64,000 nt of DNA from Akkermansia muciniphila (GTDB taxonomy: Bacteria; Verrucomicrobiota; Verrucomicrobiia; Verrucomicrobiales; Akkermansiaceae), in the NCBI GenBank assembly GCA_947624785.1, contig CANQLV010000004.1, positions 186,001-250,000 of the forward strand. Reading direction: 5' to 3'. Numbering within the stretch: position 1 is the first letter of the stretch; each line of letters starts with the position of its first letter. Below the pieces are notes generated by a model, which saw only the letters and a list, made by a program, of their open reading frames with translations, searched no databases and was not told the DNA's origin. Both the position numbers and the translations under genes were made by a program. This document shows positions 18,481 through 28,989 of this stretch, in pieces.

Positions 18481-21400
18481 TCAGGCCAGTTCTTCAAAAG
18501 CGGTCATCAGACGCTTTTCAGAGATGCGGCCCTTGACGGGGATGGCGGGAGCGAAAACGGCCAGGCGGTATTCTTCCAGCAGGTAGCCGTACTGCGTCCA
18601 GCGCGGGTCCCCGGCATGGTCCGGCAGAGCCTGCCGCCAGGGAAGATACACGCGTTCAAAAAGGTCCAGGCGTTCCAGCTCTCTGGCAAGGGGCTGCTGG
18701 CCGATGCGCCTGATGCGTTCCGCGATTCCCTGCATGTACCGTTTCAGGTCCGGAAGGCGTTCCGCTCCATGCGCCCACAGGAAGCGGGGGCAGAGCAGCC
18801 AGTCAAGCTGGCGCCGGAGATCAGCCGTGATGCGCTCCGTATGGCGCACGCCCTGCTGCGCGGCCATAAAGTCCCTAGCGGCGTGTTCCGTGGCCGCCAC
18901 CAGTTCCCAGACGTCCGCCACGCTGTGCGCGGCGTCAAAGAGGTTCTGGCGCAGGTCCATTTCCGCAGCGGCGAATTGTTCCGCCGTGCGCGGCAGGGGG
19001 CGGCCCATGGCTATTTCTGCGGAGACATCCACCAGGTCGTCCGCGTTGGTGGACGGATCCCGGCCAAGCATGCGCAGGGAGAGCTTCCCTTCCAGCTTCA
19101 GCGGAAATTTCTTGCGGAGGTGGTTGAGCTGTTCCGCCTGGCGCAGGCGCATGAAGCGCAGGCACCCTCCCCGGTGGGATTCCGCCGCGCGCAGTTCATC
19201 CTCAAAAACGCGGACGCCTACAGACGGGCCTTCATCCACCAGGGCCACGTAACCCGGCCTTCCAGCCACGTCCACCGTGCGTTCCAAATCTCCGCAGGTC
19301 CATTCTTTCATCCCGGTTACGGATACGATGTCCGCCGCCGTTTCCCGGAACCGACGGGAAAGTTTTTTACCCAGCCGCGCATTCAGCTCCGCGACGTCCG
19401 TACCCATGGCAAGCTCTTCCCCCTCGTCGTCACACACCCATATTTTCGTCACCAGCTCCGCCGGAATGCGGCTCATGTCAAAGAAGGAGGGAGCGCAGAA
19501 ACGCGCGGTTTCCGCTTCCACGAATTCCGCCAGCTTCTGTCCCAGCGGGCCGTCCGGCTCCAGACCGTGCCGCAGCTCTGCAAAGTATGCGGCCTTCTGG
19601 CTGATGGGCTGGAGAAAGACGCGCAGGTCCTTGGGAAGGGTGCGCAGCAGGCATTCCGCCCGCTGGGCCAAATGGCCCGGAACGCCCCATTCCGGCAGCC
19701 ATTCCGGCACGTCCGGAAGCTGGTCGATATGGACGCCCAGCGTCACGCCGTCATCTTCCGCGCCGGGATCATTCTGGTAATAGACGGCGTATTCCGCGCC
19801 GCCGCAGGAAATTTCATCCGGAAAGCCTTCCAGCAGGTCTTTTCCCCAGAAGTCATACATGGCTTCCTGCGCCGGAACGTGCAAGGCTTCCGGGTTGTCT
19901 TTTTCCATGCTTCCGGCCCAGCGCAGAAAGGCCCTGGCCGTGCAGCAATCCTGCGGAACAAGCTTGTCAAAGAATTCAAAAACGCCTTCCTCGCACCAGA
20001 CCTGGTCCGGGCGGCGCAGCTTCAGTTCTATCTGCCGCACCTCCTCCCGAAGCATTTCCAGGTGCCTGATGCAGCCGGGTTTCGTACGGAAGCCGCCGCC
20101 AAGCAGTCCTTCACGGATCATGATTTCCCGCGCATGGGAGGGATTGATGCGGCCATAGTGGACGCGCCTGTTGTCAATGATGCGCAGGCCTCCGCACACC
20201 ACGCGCTCCACGGCGTAAACCGCGCCCTGCTCCCTGTCCCACCGCGCTCCGGAATAATGGGATTCACATAGATGGGGAGCTACCTGCTCCACCCACTCCG
20301 GTTCCAGCCTGGCGGCGCGGCGCATCCAAAGGCGCGTGGTGTCCACCAGCTCCACGCCCATCACCCATTCGCTCCGCTTCTTGCGGCGGAACAGGCCGGA
20401 GCCGGGAAAGATGCCGAAGGAGCGTCCCCCCGCGCCGCGGTATTCCCGGTTGTCCGCATCCCAGAGGCCGAACTGGCGCGGAACACCCGCCAGGACGCTC
20501 CGGTGAATCATGGCAAAGGAAGCCTGCCGTTCAGGTTCCGCTTCCAGAGGGGAAATCCTGCATTTCAAGGTCTCCTTCAGCAGCCGGGAAAGGTCTTCCC
20601 ACAGGTTGAACCATTCCATCATGCGGTTGAAATTGAGGAAATTTTTCCCGCACCATTTCCGGAGCTGGTTTTTGTGCCAGCGCCGGCCTTCCCGGAATTG
20701 CCACGCAGCCTTCCACAGCTTGAGCAGGGACAGGAAATCGCTGTCTTCATCCTTCCACTGCGCGTGAGCCTGGTCCGCCTTCTGCGCGGCATCCGCCGGA
20801 CGTTCCCGGGGGTCCATGATGCCCAGGCCGGCTACAATCACCAGCATCTCCGGCAGGGCCTGTTCATGCTGCGCTTCCAGCAGCATGCGGCCCAGCCGAG
20901 GGTCAATGGGCAGCCGCGCCAGCTTCCTGCCTACGGGCGTGAGCTGCCGGGCCTTGTCCAGGGCGCCGATTTCCCGCAGGGTGCGGTAGCCCTCCGTGAC
21001 CAGCTTGGAGGAAGGCGGGTCCGGAAGCGGAAATTCCGGCATTTCAGGCAGCCCCAGGTCTTTCATCCGGAGAAGCGCCCCGGCCAGGGCGCTGCGCCTG
21101 ATTTCCGGGTCCGTGAAGTCCGGCCTGTCCTCCCAGTCCTCCTCGCTGTACAGGCGGATGCAGACGCCTTCGCACACGCGGCCGCAGCGGCCCGCACGCT
21201 GGCGCGCGCTGGCTTTGGAGACGGGTTCTATCTGGAGCCGCTGCACCTGGCGCGCCGGGCTGTAGCGGCTGACGCGCGCCAGGCCGGAGTCAATGACGTA
21301 AATGATGCCGGGAATGGTCAGGGACGTTTCCGCCACGTTTGTCGCCAGCACGATGCGGCGGAAGCCACGTTCCGGATGAAAAATCCTCTGCTGGTCCCCA

Positions 21401-22170
21401 AGGCCCAGCCTGGCAAAGAGGGGGAGGATGCGCGTGTTCCTCAAATTCCGGCCTTCCAGCTTTTCCGCCACTTCACGTATTTCACGCTCTCCGGGGAGGA
21501 AGACGAGCACGTCCCCGTGGTCGTCCAGGGTGTCCAGCCAATCCACGGCGCGCGCTACATGGGAGGGGAGCTCTTCATCGTCACGCAGCGGCGGCAGGTA
21601 ATGAAGGTCCACCGGGTAGGTACGGCCTTCCACCTGGACGATGGGTGCGCCTCCGAAGAATTCGGAAAATCCCCCGGCATCCAGCGTAGCGGAACTGATG
21701 ACCAGCCGCAGGTCCTTCCGCCTGTCCAGCAGAAGCTTCAGGTAGCCCAGCAGAAAGTCGATGTTGAGGCTGCGTTCATGGGCTTCATCCAGAATCAGGG
21801 TATGGTACTGGCGCAGGTCCGGATCATGCTGCGTTTCCGCCAGCAGGATGCCGTCCGTCATGAACTTTAGCCGCGTATCAGGTCCGGCTTTTTCCTCAAA
21901 GCGCACCTGGTAGCCCACCAGGCCGCCCAGTTCGCAATTCAGTTCCTCCGCTACACGGCGGGAAACGGAAGCCGCGGCCAGCCTTCTGGGCTGGGTGCAC
22001 CCCACCCTGCCCCGCGCCTCTCCGGCAAGCTCCATGGCCATCTTGGGAAGCTGGGTGGTCTTGCCGGACCCGGTTTCACCCACCACTACAATGACCTGAT
22101 GCTCCCGCATCGCCGCCAGAATGTCGTCCCGGCGGCGGGAAATGGGGAGGTCCGGATAAGTGATGTTCAT
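18481..22170 (-). CDS. hrpA: ATP-dependent RNA helicase HrpA (DEAH box)
   Basis: A DEAH/RHA helicase that unwinds RNA; bacterial HrpA acts on mRNA processing and stalled ribosomes. The 1229-residue product, slightly short of the E. coli protein, has Walker A GETGSGKTTQ at 31-40, LILDEAHERS (motif II), SATLDA (motif III), the QRAGRCGRV motif VI, then the helicase-associated and OB-fold regions and a long C-terminal DUF3418 domain. I choose the ATG at 22170 (MNITYPDLPISRRR); the in-frame upstream ATG at 22197 falls at the ilvN terminator stem. It converges with ktrA. Confidence 0.96.
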   Translation of the reverse strand: MNITYPDLPISRRRDDILAAMREHQVIVVVGETGSGKTTQLPKMAMELAGEARGRVGCTQPRRLAAASVSRRVAEELNCELGGLVGYQVRFEEKAGPDTRLKFMTDGILLAETQHDPDLRQYHTLILDEAHERSLNIDFLLGYLKLLLDRRKDLRLVISSATLDAGGFSEFFGGAPIVQVEGRTYPVDLHYLPPLRDDEELPSHVARAVDWLDTLDDHGDVLVFLPGEREIREVAEKLEGRNLRNTRILPLFARLGLGDQQRIFHPERGFRRIVLATNVAETSLTIPGIIYVIDSGLARVSRYSPARQVQRLQIEPVSKASARQRAGRCGRVCEGVCIRLYSEEDWEDRPDFTDPEIRRSALAGALLRMKDLGLPEMPEFPLPDPPSSKLVTEGYRTLREIGALDKARQLTPVGRKLARLPIDPRLGRMLLEAQHEQALPEMLVIVAGLGIMDPRERPADAAQKADQAHAQWKDEDSDFLSLLKLWKAAWQFREGRRWHKNQLRKWCGKNFLNFNRMMEWFNLWEDLSRLLKETLKCRISPLEAEPERQASFAMIHRSVLAGVPRQFGLWDADNREYRGAGGRSFGIFPGSGLFRRKKRSEWVMGVELVDTTRLWMRRAARLEPEWVEQVAPHLCESHYSGARWDREQGAVYAVERVVCGGLRIIDNRRVHYGRINPSHAREIMIREGLLGGGFRTKPGCIRHLEMLREEVRQIELKLRRPDQVWCEEGVFEFFDKLVPQDCCTARAFLRWAGSMEKDNPEALHVPAQEAMYDFWGKDLLEGFPDEISCGGAEYAVYYQNDPGAEDDGVTLGVHIDQLPDVPEWLPEWGVPGHLAQRAECLLRTLPKDLRVFLQPISQKAAYFAELRHGLEPDGPLGQKLAEFVEAETARFCAPSFFDMSRIPAELVTKIWVCDDEGEELAMGTDVAELNARLGKKLSRRFRETAADIVSVTGMKEWTCGDLERTVDVAGRPGYVALVDEGPSVGVRVFEDELRAAESHRGGCLRFMRLRQAEQLNHLRKKFPLKLEGKLSLRMLGRDPSTNADDLVDVSAEIAMGRPLPRTAEQFAAAEMDLRQNLFDAAHSVADVWELVAATEHAARDFMAAQQGVRHTERITADLRRQLDWLLCPRFLWAHGAERLPDLKRYMQGIAERIRRIGQQPLARELERLDLFERVYLPWRQALPDHAGDPRWTQYGYLLEEYRLAVFAPAIPVKGRISEKRLMTAFEELA

Positions 22171-22182
22171 GATGGAGGGGAG

Positions 22183-22212
22183 AAAAAAACCCTGCAAGAA
22201 CGTCCTGCAGGG
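22183..22212 (-). terminator. Terminator of ilvN
   Basis: On the minus strand CCCTGCA (from 22212) pairs with TGCAGGG (ending 22190), followed by a run of seven T. It lies 28 bases after the ilvN stop and just before the hrpA start, so hrpA needs its own promoter or readthrough. Confidence 0.85.
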
Positions 22213-22240
22213 TTGAATGGAAAAACCGGAAAGGGATTCT

Positions 22241-22723
22241 TTACTGCCTGGGTTTGGGAAGGGCGATGCGGCCGCTCCGGGTCAGCATCTGCACGTCGTA
22301 ATCCTCAATGAGGGACAGGAAGCGGTCAATCTTGTGTTCGCCGCCCGTCACTTCAATGGTCAGGGCATCCCGCGTGACGTCCACGATGCTGGCGCCCAGT
22401 ATCTGGCAGAATTCAATGACTTCATGCCGCGAAGCGGAATCCACGCCGATGCGGGTCAATACCGTCTCCCGGTACACGTTGTCCGTGTTGCGGAAATCCA
22501 CTACTTCCACCGTGTTGACGAGTTTTTCCAGATGCTTGATGATCTGGTCCAGAACATCCTCCTTTTCGCGTACGACGATGGTCATCCGTGAAAAGCGCGG
22601 GTCCTGGCTAGGGGCAACGTTCAACGAATGAATATTGTAGCCCCGTCCACTGAACAAACCGGCAATGCGGGCAAGCACGCCAAATTTGTTTTCAACAAGT
22701 ACGGAGATAGTATGACGAGTCAT
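22241..22723 (-). CDS. ilvN: Acetolactate synthase, small regulatory subunit
   Basis: Regulatory partner of the large catalytic subunit in branched-chain amino acid synthesis; it confers valine feedback and raises activity. The 160-residue protein has an N-terminal ACT domain (HTISVLVENKFGVLARIAGLFSGRGYNIHSL) and the conserved C-terminal domain (TRIGVDSASRHEVIEFCQILGA, then DALTIEVTGGEHKIDRF). The large subunit is not adjacent or anywhere in the window, an unusual separation. It lies downstream of the HtrA protease gene by 124 bases on the same strand and ends at a clear terminator. Confidence 0.95.
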   Translation of the reverse strand: MTRHTISVLVENKFGVLARIAGLFSGRGYNIHSLNVAPSQDPRFSRMTIVVREKEDVLDQIIKHLEKLVNTVEVVDFRNTDNVYRETVLTRIGVDSASRHEVIEFCQILGASIVDVTRDALTIEVTGGEHKIDRFLSLIEDYDVQMLTRSGRIALPKPRQ

Positions 22724-22847
22724 AATTTTAATTTCTTAAAGGTGATGCATTATAGGCGCTTTTGACTGCCAGTCAAGCCCGCGGCATAAGGATGCCGGAA
22801 AACGCTTCTCCGGATGCGGTTTTCCGCAGGGGCCGCACAGGCGGAAT

Positions 22848-24350
22848 TCAAAGCTCGCGCGGCATGATGGCATTGCTCTTCGTCGCCGTGGGAATGCGGG
22901 GCAGCAGCGTCTTTTCGGAAACCGGGCGGGCATCCACCTTCACGTTGAACTGCTGCCCGTCACGGGAAACGGTCAGCAGGGCCGGCCCCTCCCTCAAAGC
23001 CCTGACCAGTGCATCCATGGTGCTGACGCTTTGATGATTCACGGCAAAGACCATGTCACCGGCCTGGAGGATCTGTCCCACGGATTTTTTCGGATTCACC
23101 TGGATGACCAGCAGTCCCCGCGCGCCGATGGACTGTTCCTCCGCGGTGAGTTCACGCAGGTGCATGCCCACTCCTTCCATGAAATCCTCCCACGGAGAGG
23201 GAACGTTCTTTAAAATACTGTCCCCCACTTTCAGGGTGACGTTCATTTTTTGTCCCTTGCGCCAGATTTTCAGCCGGAATTTGTCACCGATGGAAAGATT
23301 TTCAATGTGGTCCTTCACATCCTTGTCGGTCTGGATGGGAACTTCATTGAAGCTCAGTATCACGTCTCCCGTCTGGAGGCCCGCCTGCTCCGCCGGGGAA
23401 CCGGGCTTCACGATGTTGACTACTGCGCCGCCCGCTTCATGGTAGTCCAGGAAACTGCGGAGCGGGGGAGTATTGCGCACAATGTCCAGCCCCAGGTATC
23501 CCCTCATGGGGCGTCCATGCCTGCAAATCTGCTCAAAGCTGTGCACCACCAGATTGGAGGGAATGGCAAAGCCGATGCCAGCGTAGTTTTTCTCCACATT
23601 GGGAAGCACCGATTTGTTGATGCCGATGATTTCACCGCGGATGTTGATGAGAGGCCCTCCGGAATTGCCGGGAAAGATGCTGGCATCCGTCTGGATCAGG
23701 TCCAGGCCGGAATCCACCAGCTTGCGTTCACGGGCGCTGATGATGCCGCGGGAAACCGTCGTTCCCAGTCCATAGGGGTTGCCGCAGGCCAGGACGATCA
23801 TGCCGGGTGCAATCTCGTCACTGTTGCCGAACGGAAGAGGGACGAAGGTCATCGGGTTTTCCACCTGCAGCACGGCGATGTCCAGCTCCGGGTCTACCCC
23901 CACCAGGCGCACGGAAACGCTTTTCCCGTTGCTCAGCGTGACGCGCAGCGCATGCTTGTTCTGAATGACATGGTAGGCGGTAATGATATGCCCTTCCTCC
24001 GTGACGATGACGCCGGAACCCAGTCCGTGGACCGCCAGCCTTTTTTCAATCATGGATTCGCCGTCGTCTGAAGGCTGCGGAACGCTGGTCACGCCCGTGG
24101 TGTCTATGCTGACCAGCACCCGTTCCACCAGCCGGGCGACGCGTGAATATTCTTCATTGAGCTGGTGCAGGATGGGAACGTCCTCCTCCTTGAGTTCGGA
24201 CTGCTGCGCCATCGTAAACACCTCCGACCGGAAGGAAACGTTCTTCTCCGTAACGCGGCTGTTCCACCTCCAATAGGCAACGGCGACGACGGTCATCATA
24301 ACCGTCATCATGATGACAAGTAAAGCCCGTGTCCATATAGTCGATCTCAT
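22848..24350 (-). CDS. Membrane-anchored HtrA/DegP-type serine protease with two PDZ domains
   Basis: Envelope quality-control protease that degrades misfolded exported proteins. The 500-residue product starts with a membrane helix (about 8-27, TRALLVIMMTVMMTVVAVAY), probably an uncleaved anchor. The trypsin-like domain follows with catalytic His127 (TAYHVIQ), Asp157 (ELDIAVLQ) and Ser230 (PGNSGGPL). PDZ1 lies about 285-375 (GYLGLDIV, GDVILSFNEVPIQ) and a shorter PDZ2 about 395-480 (AGDMVFAVNHQSV). The spacing and domain order are typical of DegP/DegS relatives; with two PDZ domains it is nearer DegP. Confidence 0.93.
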   Translation of the reverse strand: MRSTIWTRALLVIMMTVMMTVVAVAYWRWNSRVTEKNVSFRSEVFTMAQQSELKEEDVPILHQLNEEYSRVARLVERVLVSIDTTGVTSVPQPSDDGESMIEKRLAVHGLGSGVIVTEEGHIITAYHVIQNKHALRVTLSNGKSVSVRLVGVDPELDIAVLQVENPMTFVPLPFGNSDEIAPGMIVLACGNPYGLGTTVSRGIISARERKLVDSGLDLIQTDASIFPGNSGGPLINIRGEIIGINKSVLPNVEKNYAGIGFAIPSNLVVHSFEQICRHGRPMRGYLGLDIVRNTPPLRSFLDYHEAGGAVVNIVKPGSPAEQAGLQTGDVILSFNEVPIQTDKDVKDHIENLSIGDKFRLKIWRKGQKMNVTLKVGDSILKNVPSPWEDFMEGVGMHLRELTAEEQSIGARGLLVIQVNPKKSVGQILQAGDMVFAVNHQSVSTMDALVRALREGPALLTVSRDGQQFNVKVDARPVSEKTLLPRIPTATKSNAIMPREL

Positions 24351-24537
24351 GGAAATGCCCTGCCGTAGTAACGATCAAACGGTTTGCGGCTTGATCAGGA
24401 GGAGATGCCTGAAAAATGGATCTGGAAGACTCCAGCCGCTTTTTGACATTCCGGTTCTATTGATACTATTTAAGCCTATCCTCTTCAAATGAAAAAACTT
24501 TCAAATGACAAATACGTCTTTTAACGAGGTATATTTT

Positions 24538-25668
24538 ATGATACCGTACGTGTACGGTTTTATGGGTACCAGCACTTTACAACAACAAGCCATTCACCTC
24601 GTTTTCGGTACGGATGAAGGGATGGTGCGTGAAAAGGCTTCCGGCATCTTTGCCGCCCTGACGGAAGGCACGAATGAATTTTCCCATGAAATCCTGGAAG
24701 CGGCCTGCGGCGATTCCGATGAGGCGCACCAGGTGACGCGCCAAGTCATGGAAGCCCTGCGCACGCTCCCGTTTTTCCCGGGCCGCAAGGTGGTCTGGAT
24801 GAAGAACTGCAATTTTCTGGGGGATTCCGTCACGGGACGTTCCTCCACCACGGAAGCGGCTCTGGACTCTCTCAGGCACCTGCTGGAAGGGGGGCTGGGA
24901 GCGGACGTCCTGCTGCTCATCTCCGCCTCCGAATTTGACAAGCGCCGCTCCTTTAATAAATTCCTGCTCCAATCCGCAGCGGCGGAGGAACTGAACAAGC
25001 CGGACATCACCAAGGCCGGCTGGGAAGGCAGCCTGATGCCGCTCATCAACAAGGAGGCAGGCGCGCGGGGCATGAACTTTGATTCCGCCGCTCTGGAATT
25101 GTTCATTCACCGCGTCAGCGAATCCTCCCGCCAGATTATTTCCGAAATTGAAAAACTGGACCTCTATCTGGGCGCGGACAGGCGCACCGTAATGCCGGAG
25201 GATGTGGAGCGCATGGTTCCGCTGACGCGCACGGGCGTTATTTTTGAAATTTCACGTGCGCTGGAAAACAAGAAGAGTGATGCGGCCATCTCCCTGATTG
25301 ACTTTCAACTGGAACGCGGTGAAAACGCCGTCACGATCATGCGCGCCGCGTTCATTCCCACGCTGAGAAATCTGCTGGCCGCCAAACTTTTATGTGACGC
25401 GTTCAACCTGAAGCCCACCAACTTTAAGGAATTTACGGCCCGCCTCTCTTCCCTGCCCTCCTATGCAGCCGCGCTGATTCCCCTGAAAAAAGACGGCGCT
25501 CCCAATGCGTACCCGCTTTTCCTGGCGGCTCAGAACGCTTCCAAATTCAAGACGGAACGGTTGAAGCAGACCTTGAAGGAATGCATGAAGGCGGACAAGG
25601 CCCTGGTATCTTCTTCGCTTGATCCGCGGCTGATTCTGCACCGTCTTGCCATTTGCTCCGCATCCTGA
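24538..25668 (+). CDS. holA: DNA polymerase III, delta subunit
   Basis: Clamp-loader subunit that opens the beta sliding clamp so it can be placed on DNA. The 376-residue protein has the AAA+-like fold of Hol[18 protein letters not shown] near the N-terminus, the region [20 protein letters not shown], and the helical collar with [12 protein letters not shown] and [20 protein letters not shown]. The ATG at 24538 is preceded at eight bases by GAGG (24526-24529), which decides it over the upstream frame start at 24505. Its stop TGA overlaps the mnmG ATG by one base (TGATG at 25666), indicating translational coupling. Its clamp substrate gene dnaN lies 6 kb away. Confidence 0.9.
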   Translation: MIPYVYGFMGTSTLQQQAIHLVFGTDEGMVREKASGIFAALTEGTNEFSHEILEAACGDSDEAHQVTRQVMEALRTLPFFPGRKVVWMKNCNFLGDSVTGRSSTTEAALDSLRHLLEGGLGADVLLLISASEFDKRRSFNKFLLQSAAAEELNKPDITKAGWEGSLMPLINKEAGARGMNFDSAALELFIHRVSESSRQIISEIEKLDLYLGADRRTVMPEDVERMVPLTRTGVIFEISRALENKKSDAAISLIDFQLERGENAVTIMRAAFIPTLRNLLAAKLLCDAFNLKPTNFKEFTARLSSLPSYAAALIPLKKDGAPNAYPLFLAAQNASKFKTERLKQTLKECMKADKALVSSSLDPRLILHRLAICSAS

Positions 25669-27554
25669 TGAATTCCTCTCCTTCCCCCGCCTCCTCCCTG
25701 TTCGACGTCCTCGTCGTCGGCGCCGGGCACGCAGGCATTGAGGCGGCGTTGGCGGCCTCCCGCCTGGGGTGCTCCGTCGCCGTTCTGACCCACAACCTGG
25801 ATACCATCGGGCAAATGTCCTGCAACCCGGCCATCGGGGGGCTTGCCAAAGGCCACATTGTCCGGGAAATAGACGCCCTGGGAGGGGCCATGGGACTGAA
25901 TACGGACGCCACCGCCATCCAGTTCCGGATGCTGAACGCCTCCAAGGGGCCCAGCGTGCGCGCACCCCGCGCCCAATGCGACAAAACGGCCTACCGCGCA
26001 CGAATGAAAATGGTTCTGGAAACCGCTCCGGGCATACGCCTGTTCCAAGGAGACGTGGTCAAACTGCTCGTCAACGGGGAGCGGCAGGTGACGGGAGCCG
26101 TCACTTCCCTGGACTACACCATCTGCGCGCGCAGCGTGGTCATCTGCTCCGGAACGTTCATGCAGGGGCTGCTGCACGTGGGCCTTCAGCACATAACGGG
26201 CGGCCGCATGGGCTGCGCTCCTTCCAGCCTTTCCACCGACCTCGCCGCGCTTGGCTTTCAAGTGGAACGGCTTAAAACGGGCACTTCCCCGCGCGTCAAT
26301 GGAAGATCCATTGACTTTTCCGTTTGTGAAATGCAGCCCGGAGACACGCCGGAAGCGCTGTTCAGTTACCGTTCCCGCGACGTACTGAAACGTGCTTCCG
26401 AACCTTTCTGCACCCTGAACACATGGGGAGACGAAGACTTCCGCATGAAGCAAATGCCGTGCTGGATTACCTACACCAACCAGACCACCCACGACATCAT
26501 CCGGGACAATTTAAAATTCAGCCCTCTCTATAGCGGCATCATTGAGGGCATAGGTCCCCGGTACTGTCCTTCCATTGAAGACAAAATCGTGCGCTTTGCG
26601 GAAAAAAACAGCCACCAGGTCTTCCTGGAGCCGGAAGGCCGCAGTACGGAGGAATTCTACCTCAATGGCGTTTCCACCTCCCTGCCCTACTCCGCGCAAT
26701 GCGATTTCATCCACACCATCCCCGGCCTGGAAAACGCTCAATTGATTCGTCCGGGATACGCGGTGGAATATGATTTCTGCCCTCCCACGCAACTGCACCC
26801 TACTCTGGAAACCAAGCTGGTGGAAAACCTGTACTTTGCAGGACAAATCAACGGCACCTCCGGCTATGAAGAAGCCGCCGCGCAAGGCCTGATGGCGGGA
26901 ACAAACGCCGCTCTGAAAACTCTGGGCAAGCCCTCCCTAGTGCTGCGCCGCGACCAGGCCTACATCGGCGTCATGATAGACGACCTTGTCACCAAGGGAA
27001 CGGACGAACCGTACCGCATGTTCACCAGCCGGGCGGAATTCCGGCTGCTGCTGCGCCAGGACAACGCGGACCTGCGCCTGGCCCCCCTGGCTTTTGAAAC
27101 GGGCCTCATCACCCGCGAAACGTTCCGGAAAACGGAAGACAGGCAAAACGCCATTGAGGAAGGAATAGCAAAAGCGGCTGTGCTTAAACATGAAGGAGTC
27201 TCCCTTTCCACCTGGCTCAAGAGGCCGGGCAATGACTGGACCCTGCTGCCTGAAGAACTGAAAAAAATGTTCCACGTGGAACATTTGGATGCCATTGCCA
27301 CGGATATCCAGTACGAAGGGCACATTGAAAGACAGAAAAAACAGGCGGAAAAAATCACTCGGATGGAAAGTAAAATCATTCCTGCCGATATTGATTACGA
27401 ACGCGTTCACGCCCTGAAAAAAGAAGCGGTCATCAAGCTGGGCAGCATACGTCCCGCTACCATCGGGCAGGCTTCCCGCATTCCGGGCATTACTCCTGCG
27501 GATATTGCCCTGCTGCTTGTGCATTTGCAAAAGCGCGGCAGGCAGCAGGCATGA
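25668..27554 (+). CDS. mnmG: tRNA uridine-5-carboxymethylaminomethyl modification enzyme MnmG (GidA)
   Basis: FAD enzyme that with MnmE modifies the wobble uridine of certain tRNAs. From the ATG at 25668 it is 628 residues, as usual. The FAD-binding loop [19 protein letters not shown] is near the N-terminus; other signatures are [47 protein letters not shown] and [19 protein letters not shown], with the C-terminal helical domain ending [16 protein letters not shown]. Its ATG shares one base with the holA stop. Inside the coding sequence (27268-27283) is a perfect 16-base parS-like palindrome encoding FHVEH. gidA is a classic neighbour of replication origins. Confidence 0.97.
   Translation: MNSSPSPASSLFDVLVVGAGHAGIEAALAASRLGCSVAVLTHNLDTIGQMSCNPAIGGLAKGHIVREIDALGGAMGLNTDATAIQFRMLNASKGPSVRAPRAQCDKTAYRARMKMVLETAPGIRLFQGDVVKLLVNGERQVTGAVTSLDYTICARSVVICSGTFMQGLLHVGLQHITGGRMGCAPSSLSTDLAALGFQVERLKTGTSPRVNGRSIDFSVCEMQPGDTPEALFSYRSRDVLKRASEPFCTLNTWGDEDFRMKQMPCWITYTNQTTHDIIRDNLKFSPLYSGIIEGIGPRYCPSIEDKIVRFAEKNSHQVFLEPEGRSTEEFYLNGVSTSLPYSAQCDFIHTIPGLENAQLIRPGYAVEYDFCPPTQLHPTLETKLVENLYFAGQINGTSGYEEAAAQGLMAGTNAALKTLGKPSLVLRRDQAYIGVMIDDLVTKGTDEPYRMFTSRAEFRLLLRQDNADLRLAPLAFETGLITRETFRKTEDRQNAIEEGIAKAAVLKHEGVSLSTWLKRPGNDWTLLPEELKKMFHVEHLDAIATDIQYEGHIERQKKQAEKITRMESKIIPADIDYERVHALKKEAVIKLGSIRPATIGQASRIPGITPADIALLLVHLQKRGRQQA
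27268..27283. promoter_or_regulatory. parS-like ParB-binding palindrome inside mnmG
   Basis: TGTTCCACGTGGAACA is a perfect 16-base palindrome. It differs from the canonical parS TGTTTCACGTGAAACA only at the symmetric fifth and twelfth positions, a known parS variant. The flanking bases extend the symmetry to ATGTTCC...GGAACAT. A second near-copy lies at 32682. Confidence 0.75.
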
Positions 27555-27576
27555 AAGCCTGCGCTGTTTTCATGCC
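27548..27576. repeat. Hairpin overlapping the mnmG stop codon
   Basis: GGCATGAAA (27548-27556) pairs with TTTCATGCC (27568-27576) around an 11-base loop; the mnmG TGA is inside the stem. There is no following T-run, so it is at best a weak terminator or an mRNA 3'-end stem. The rest of the gap to ribD (27577-27896) has no coding signal or clear element. Confidence 0.4.
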
Positions 27577-27896
27577 GGGGCTCTGAATTTGAATATGGTC
27601 CGGCTCCTGAATGCTGAAAACCTGCGTGCACGGTAAAAGCCCCATGCGCTCCCTGTGACCCGTTTTCCACTCCCTGCAGGCTAAGAGAGGGAATCTTTTT
27701 CCTGAACATTTTTCCCTGTATGACCGATGCACTTCCGGCGCGGTTCATGCCATCCGCCTTGCCTTAAAAAAGGGACACGAACAGAGAGGACGCACAATGA
27801 TGAGAAAAACCGCCGAATGGCAGGCTCACCGGTAATTAAAGACGCTTTCCCGGTTTAAAAGCATCCGGAAGGCGAATGAACAATTGACTGTGTCCG

Positions 27897-28952
27897 TTAC
27901 CGGTAGCGCACGTCGCCCCGGATGCACACATCGTTTCCAAAGATGCTCACAACCGGCTGTTCAAGAAAGGCTTCACGTTCCAGAAATGAGCCGCCCGTCA
28001 CGCCGTCTGCGCCGCCCCCCGTTATGATGGGCGCGTAAAACCCCACCCATTCATCCACCAGGCCGGCTTTCAGGAATTCCCGGACCAGGCAGCCTCCCGC
28101 TTCCAGCAGAACAATCCCTGTTTTTCTTTCATTATATAGATTTTTTAATAATTCCAAATAACTTGAAACGTTCTCTACGATCATGGTCCGGTCACGGAAT
28201 TCATCCGTCAGGCAAATGGAATCCGCGGGAATGGATGCGGCGTTGTGAGTCAGGATAATGCGCCAGGGCTGTTCCTTAAGGGAAGAAACGGGACGGTCCG
28301 GTTTTCTGATGGTCAGGGACGGATTGTCCAGGCGCATGGTATTTCCTCCGGTAAGAATCGCATCGCACTCGGCCCGCAGGGTATGTACGAAAGACCTGGA
28401 TTTTTCATTCGTCAGCCACTGGGACCGTTCCGGACTGCGTGAAATGCGGCCGTCCAGGGACATGGCGCTCTTTGCGATCACCCACGGTCGCCCTTCCAGC
28501 ATGTTCAGCCTGAATCCCCGGATTAAATGATCGCATTCCTTTTCCAGAATTCCGCGGGTGACTTGGATGCCTGCTCTCCCAAGAATGCCAGCCGCGGTGC
28601 CGCGGTGTCTGGGGTTGGGGTCTTGAGAACCGTAAACCACCCGTTTGAAATGGTGCTCCAGGATAGCTTCCGTACAGGGCGGCGTTTTTCCGGTGGTGCT
28701 GCACGGTTCCAGAGTGACGTACAGAGTGGAATCCGCAAACAGGGCGGCGTTGCCTCTGGCCGTTCCATCAGCAATAGCCTTCCTTTCCGCATGGGGCAGG
28801 CCGGCTTTTTCATGAAAGCCGGAGCCGATCACCCGGTTTTCATGCACGATGACCGCTCCCACGCAGGGATTCGGACTTGTCAGCCCGATCCCTTTTCCGG
28901 CCAGTTTTATGGCCATGTTCATCCAGCGCGCGTCCTGGTCCTCCGTGTTCAT
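27897..28952 (-). CDS. ribD: Bifunctional riboflavin biosynthesis protein (deaminase/reductase)
   Basis: Performs two steps of riboflavin synthesis: deamination of the pyrimidine intermediate, then NADPH-dependent reduction of its ribosyl side chain. The 351-residue product has the zinc deaminase motif HAERKAIADG with PCSTTGKTPPCTEAI in the N-terminal half, and the RibD reductase domain from about 150 (AKSAMSLDGRISR, DAILTGGNTMRLDNPSLT, GIVLLEAGGCLVREFL). The ATG at 28952 has AAGGA four bases upstream; an in-frame ATG at 28988 is less well supported. No other rib gene and no FMN riboswitch is visible; the upstream DNA is the putative origin. Confidence 0.95.
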   Translation of the reverse strand: MNTEDQDARWMNMAIKLAGKGIGLTSPNPCVGAVIVHENRVIGSGFHEKAGLPHAERKAIADGTARGNAALFADSTLYVTLEPCSTTGKTPPCTEAILEHHFKRVVYGSQDPNPRHRGTAAGILGRAGIQVTRGILEKECDHLIRGFRLNMLEGRPWVIAKSAMSLDGRISRSPERSQWLTNEKSRSFVHTLRAECDAILTGGNTMRLDNPSLTIRKPDRPVSSLKEQPWRIILTHNAASIPADSICLTDEFRDRTMIVENVSSYLELLKNLYNERKTGIVLLEAGGCLVREFLKAGLVDEWVGFYAPIITGGGADGVTGGSFLEREAFLEQPVVSIFGNDVCIRGDVRYR

Positions 28953-28989
28953 GCCGTCCTTGTAGCACGAATGCGTGAAGAAGGACAAT

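Noticed and set aside
18616-21870. Two long plus-strand frames opposite hrpA
   Set aside because: Antisense to a complete HrpA with all helicase motifs; no start signals or recognisable domains.
22762-23034. A plus-strand frame in the ilvN-HtrA gap
   Set aside because: Mostly antisense to the HtrA C-terminus; no coding signature.
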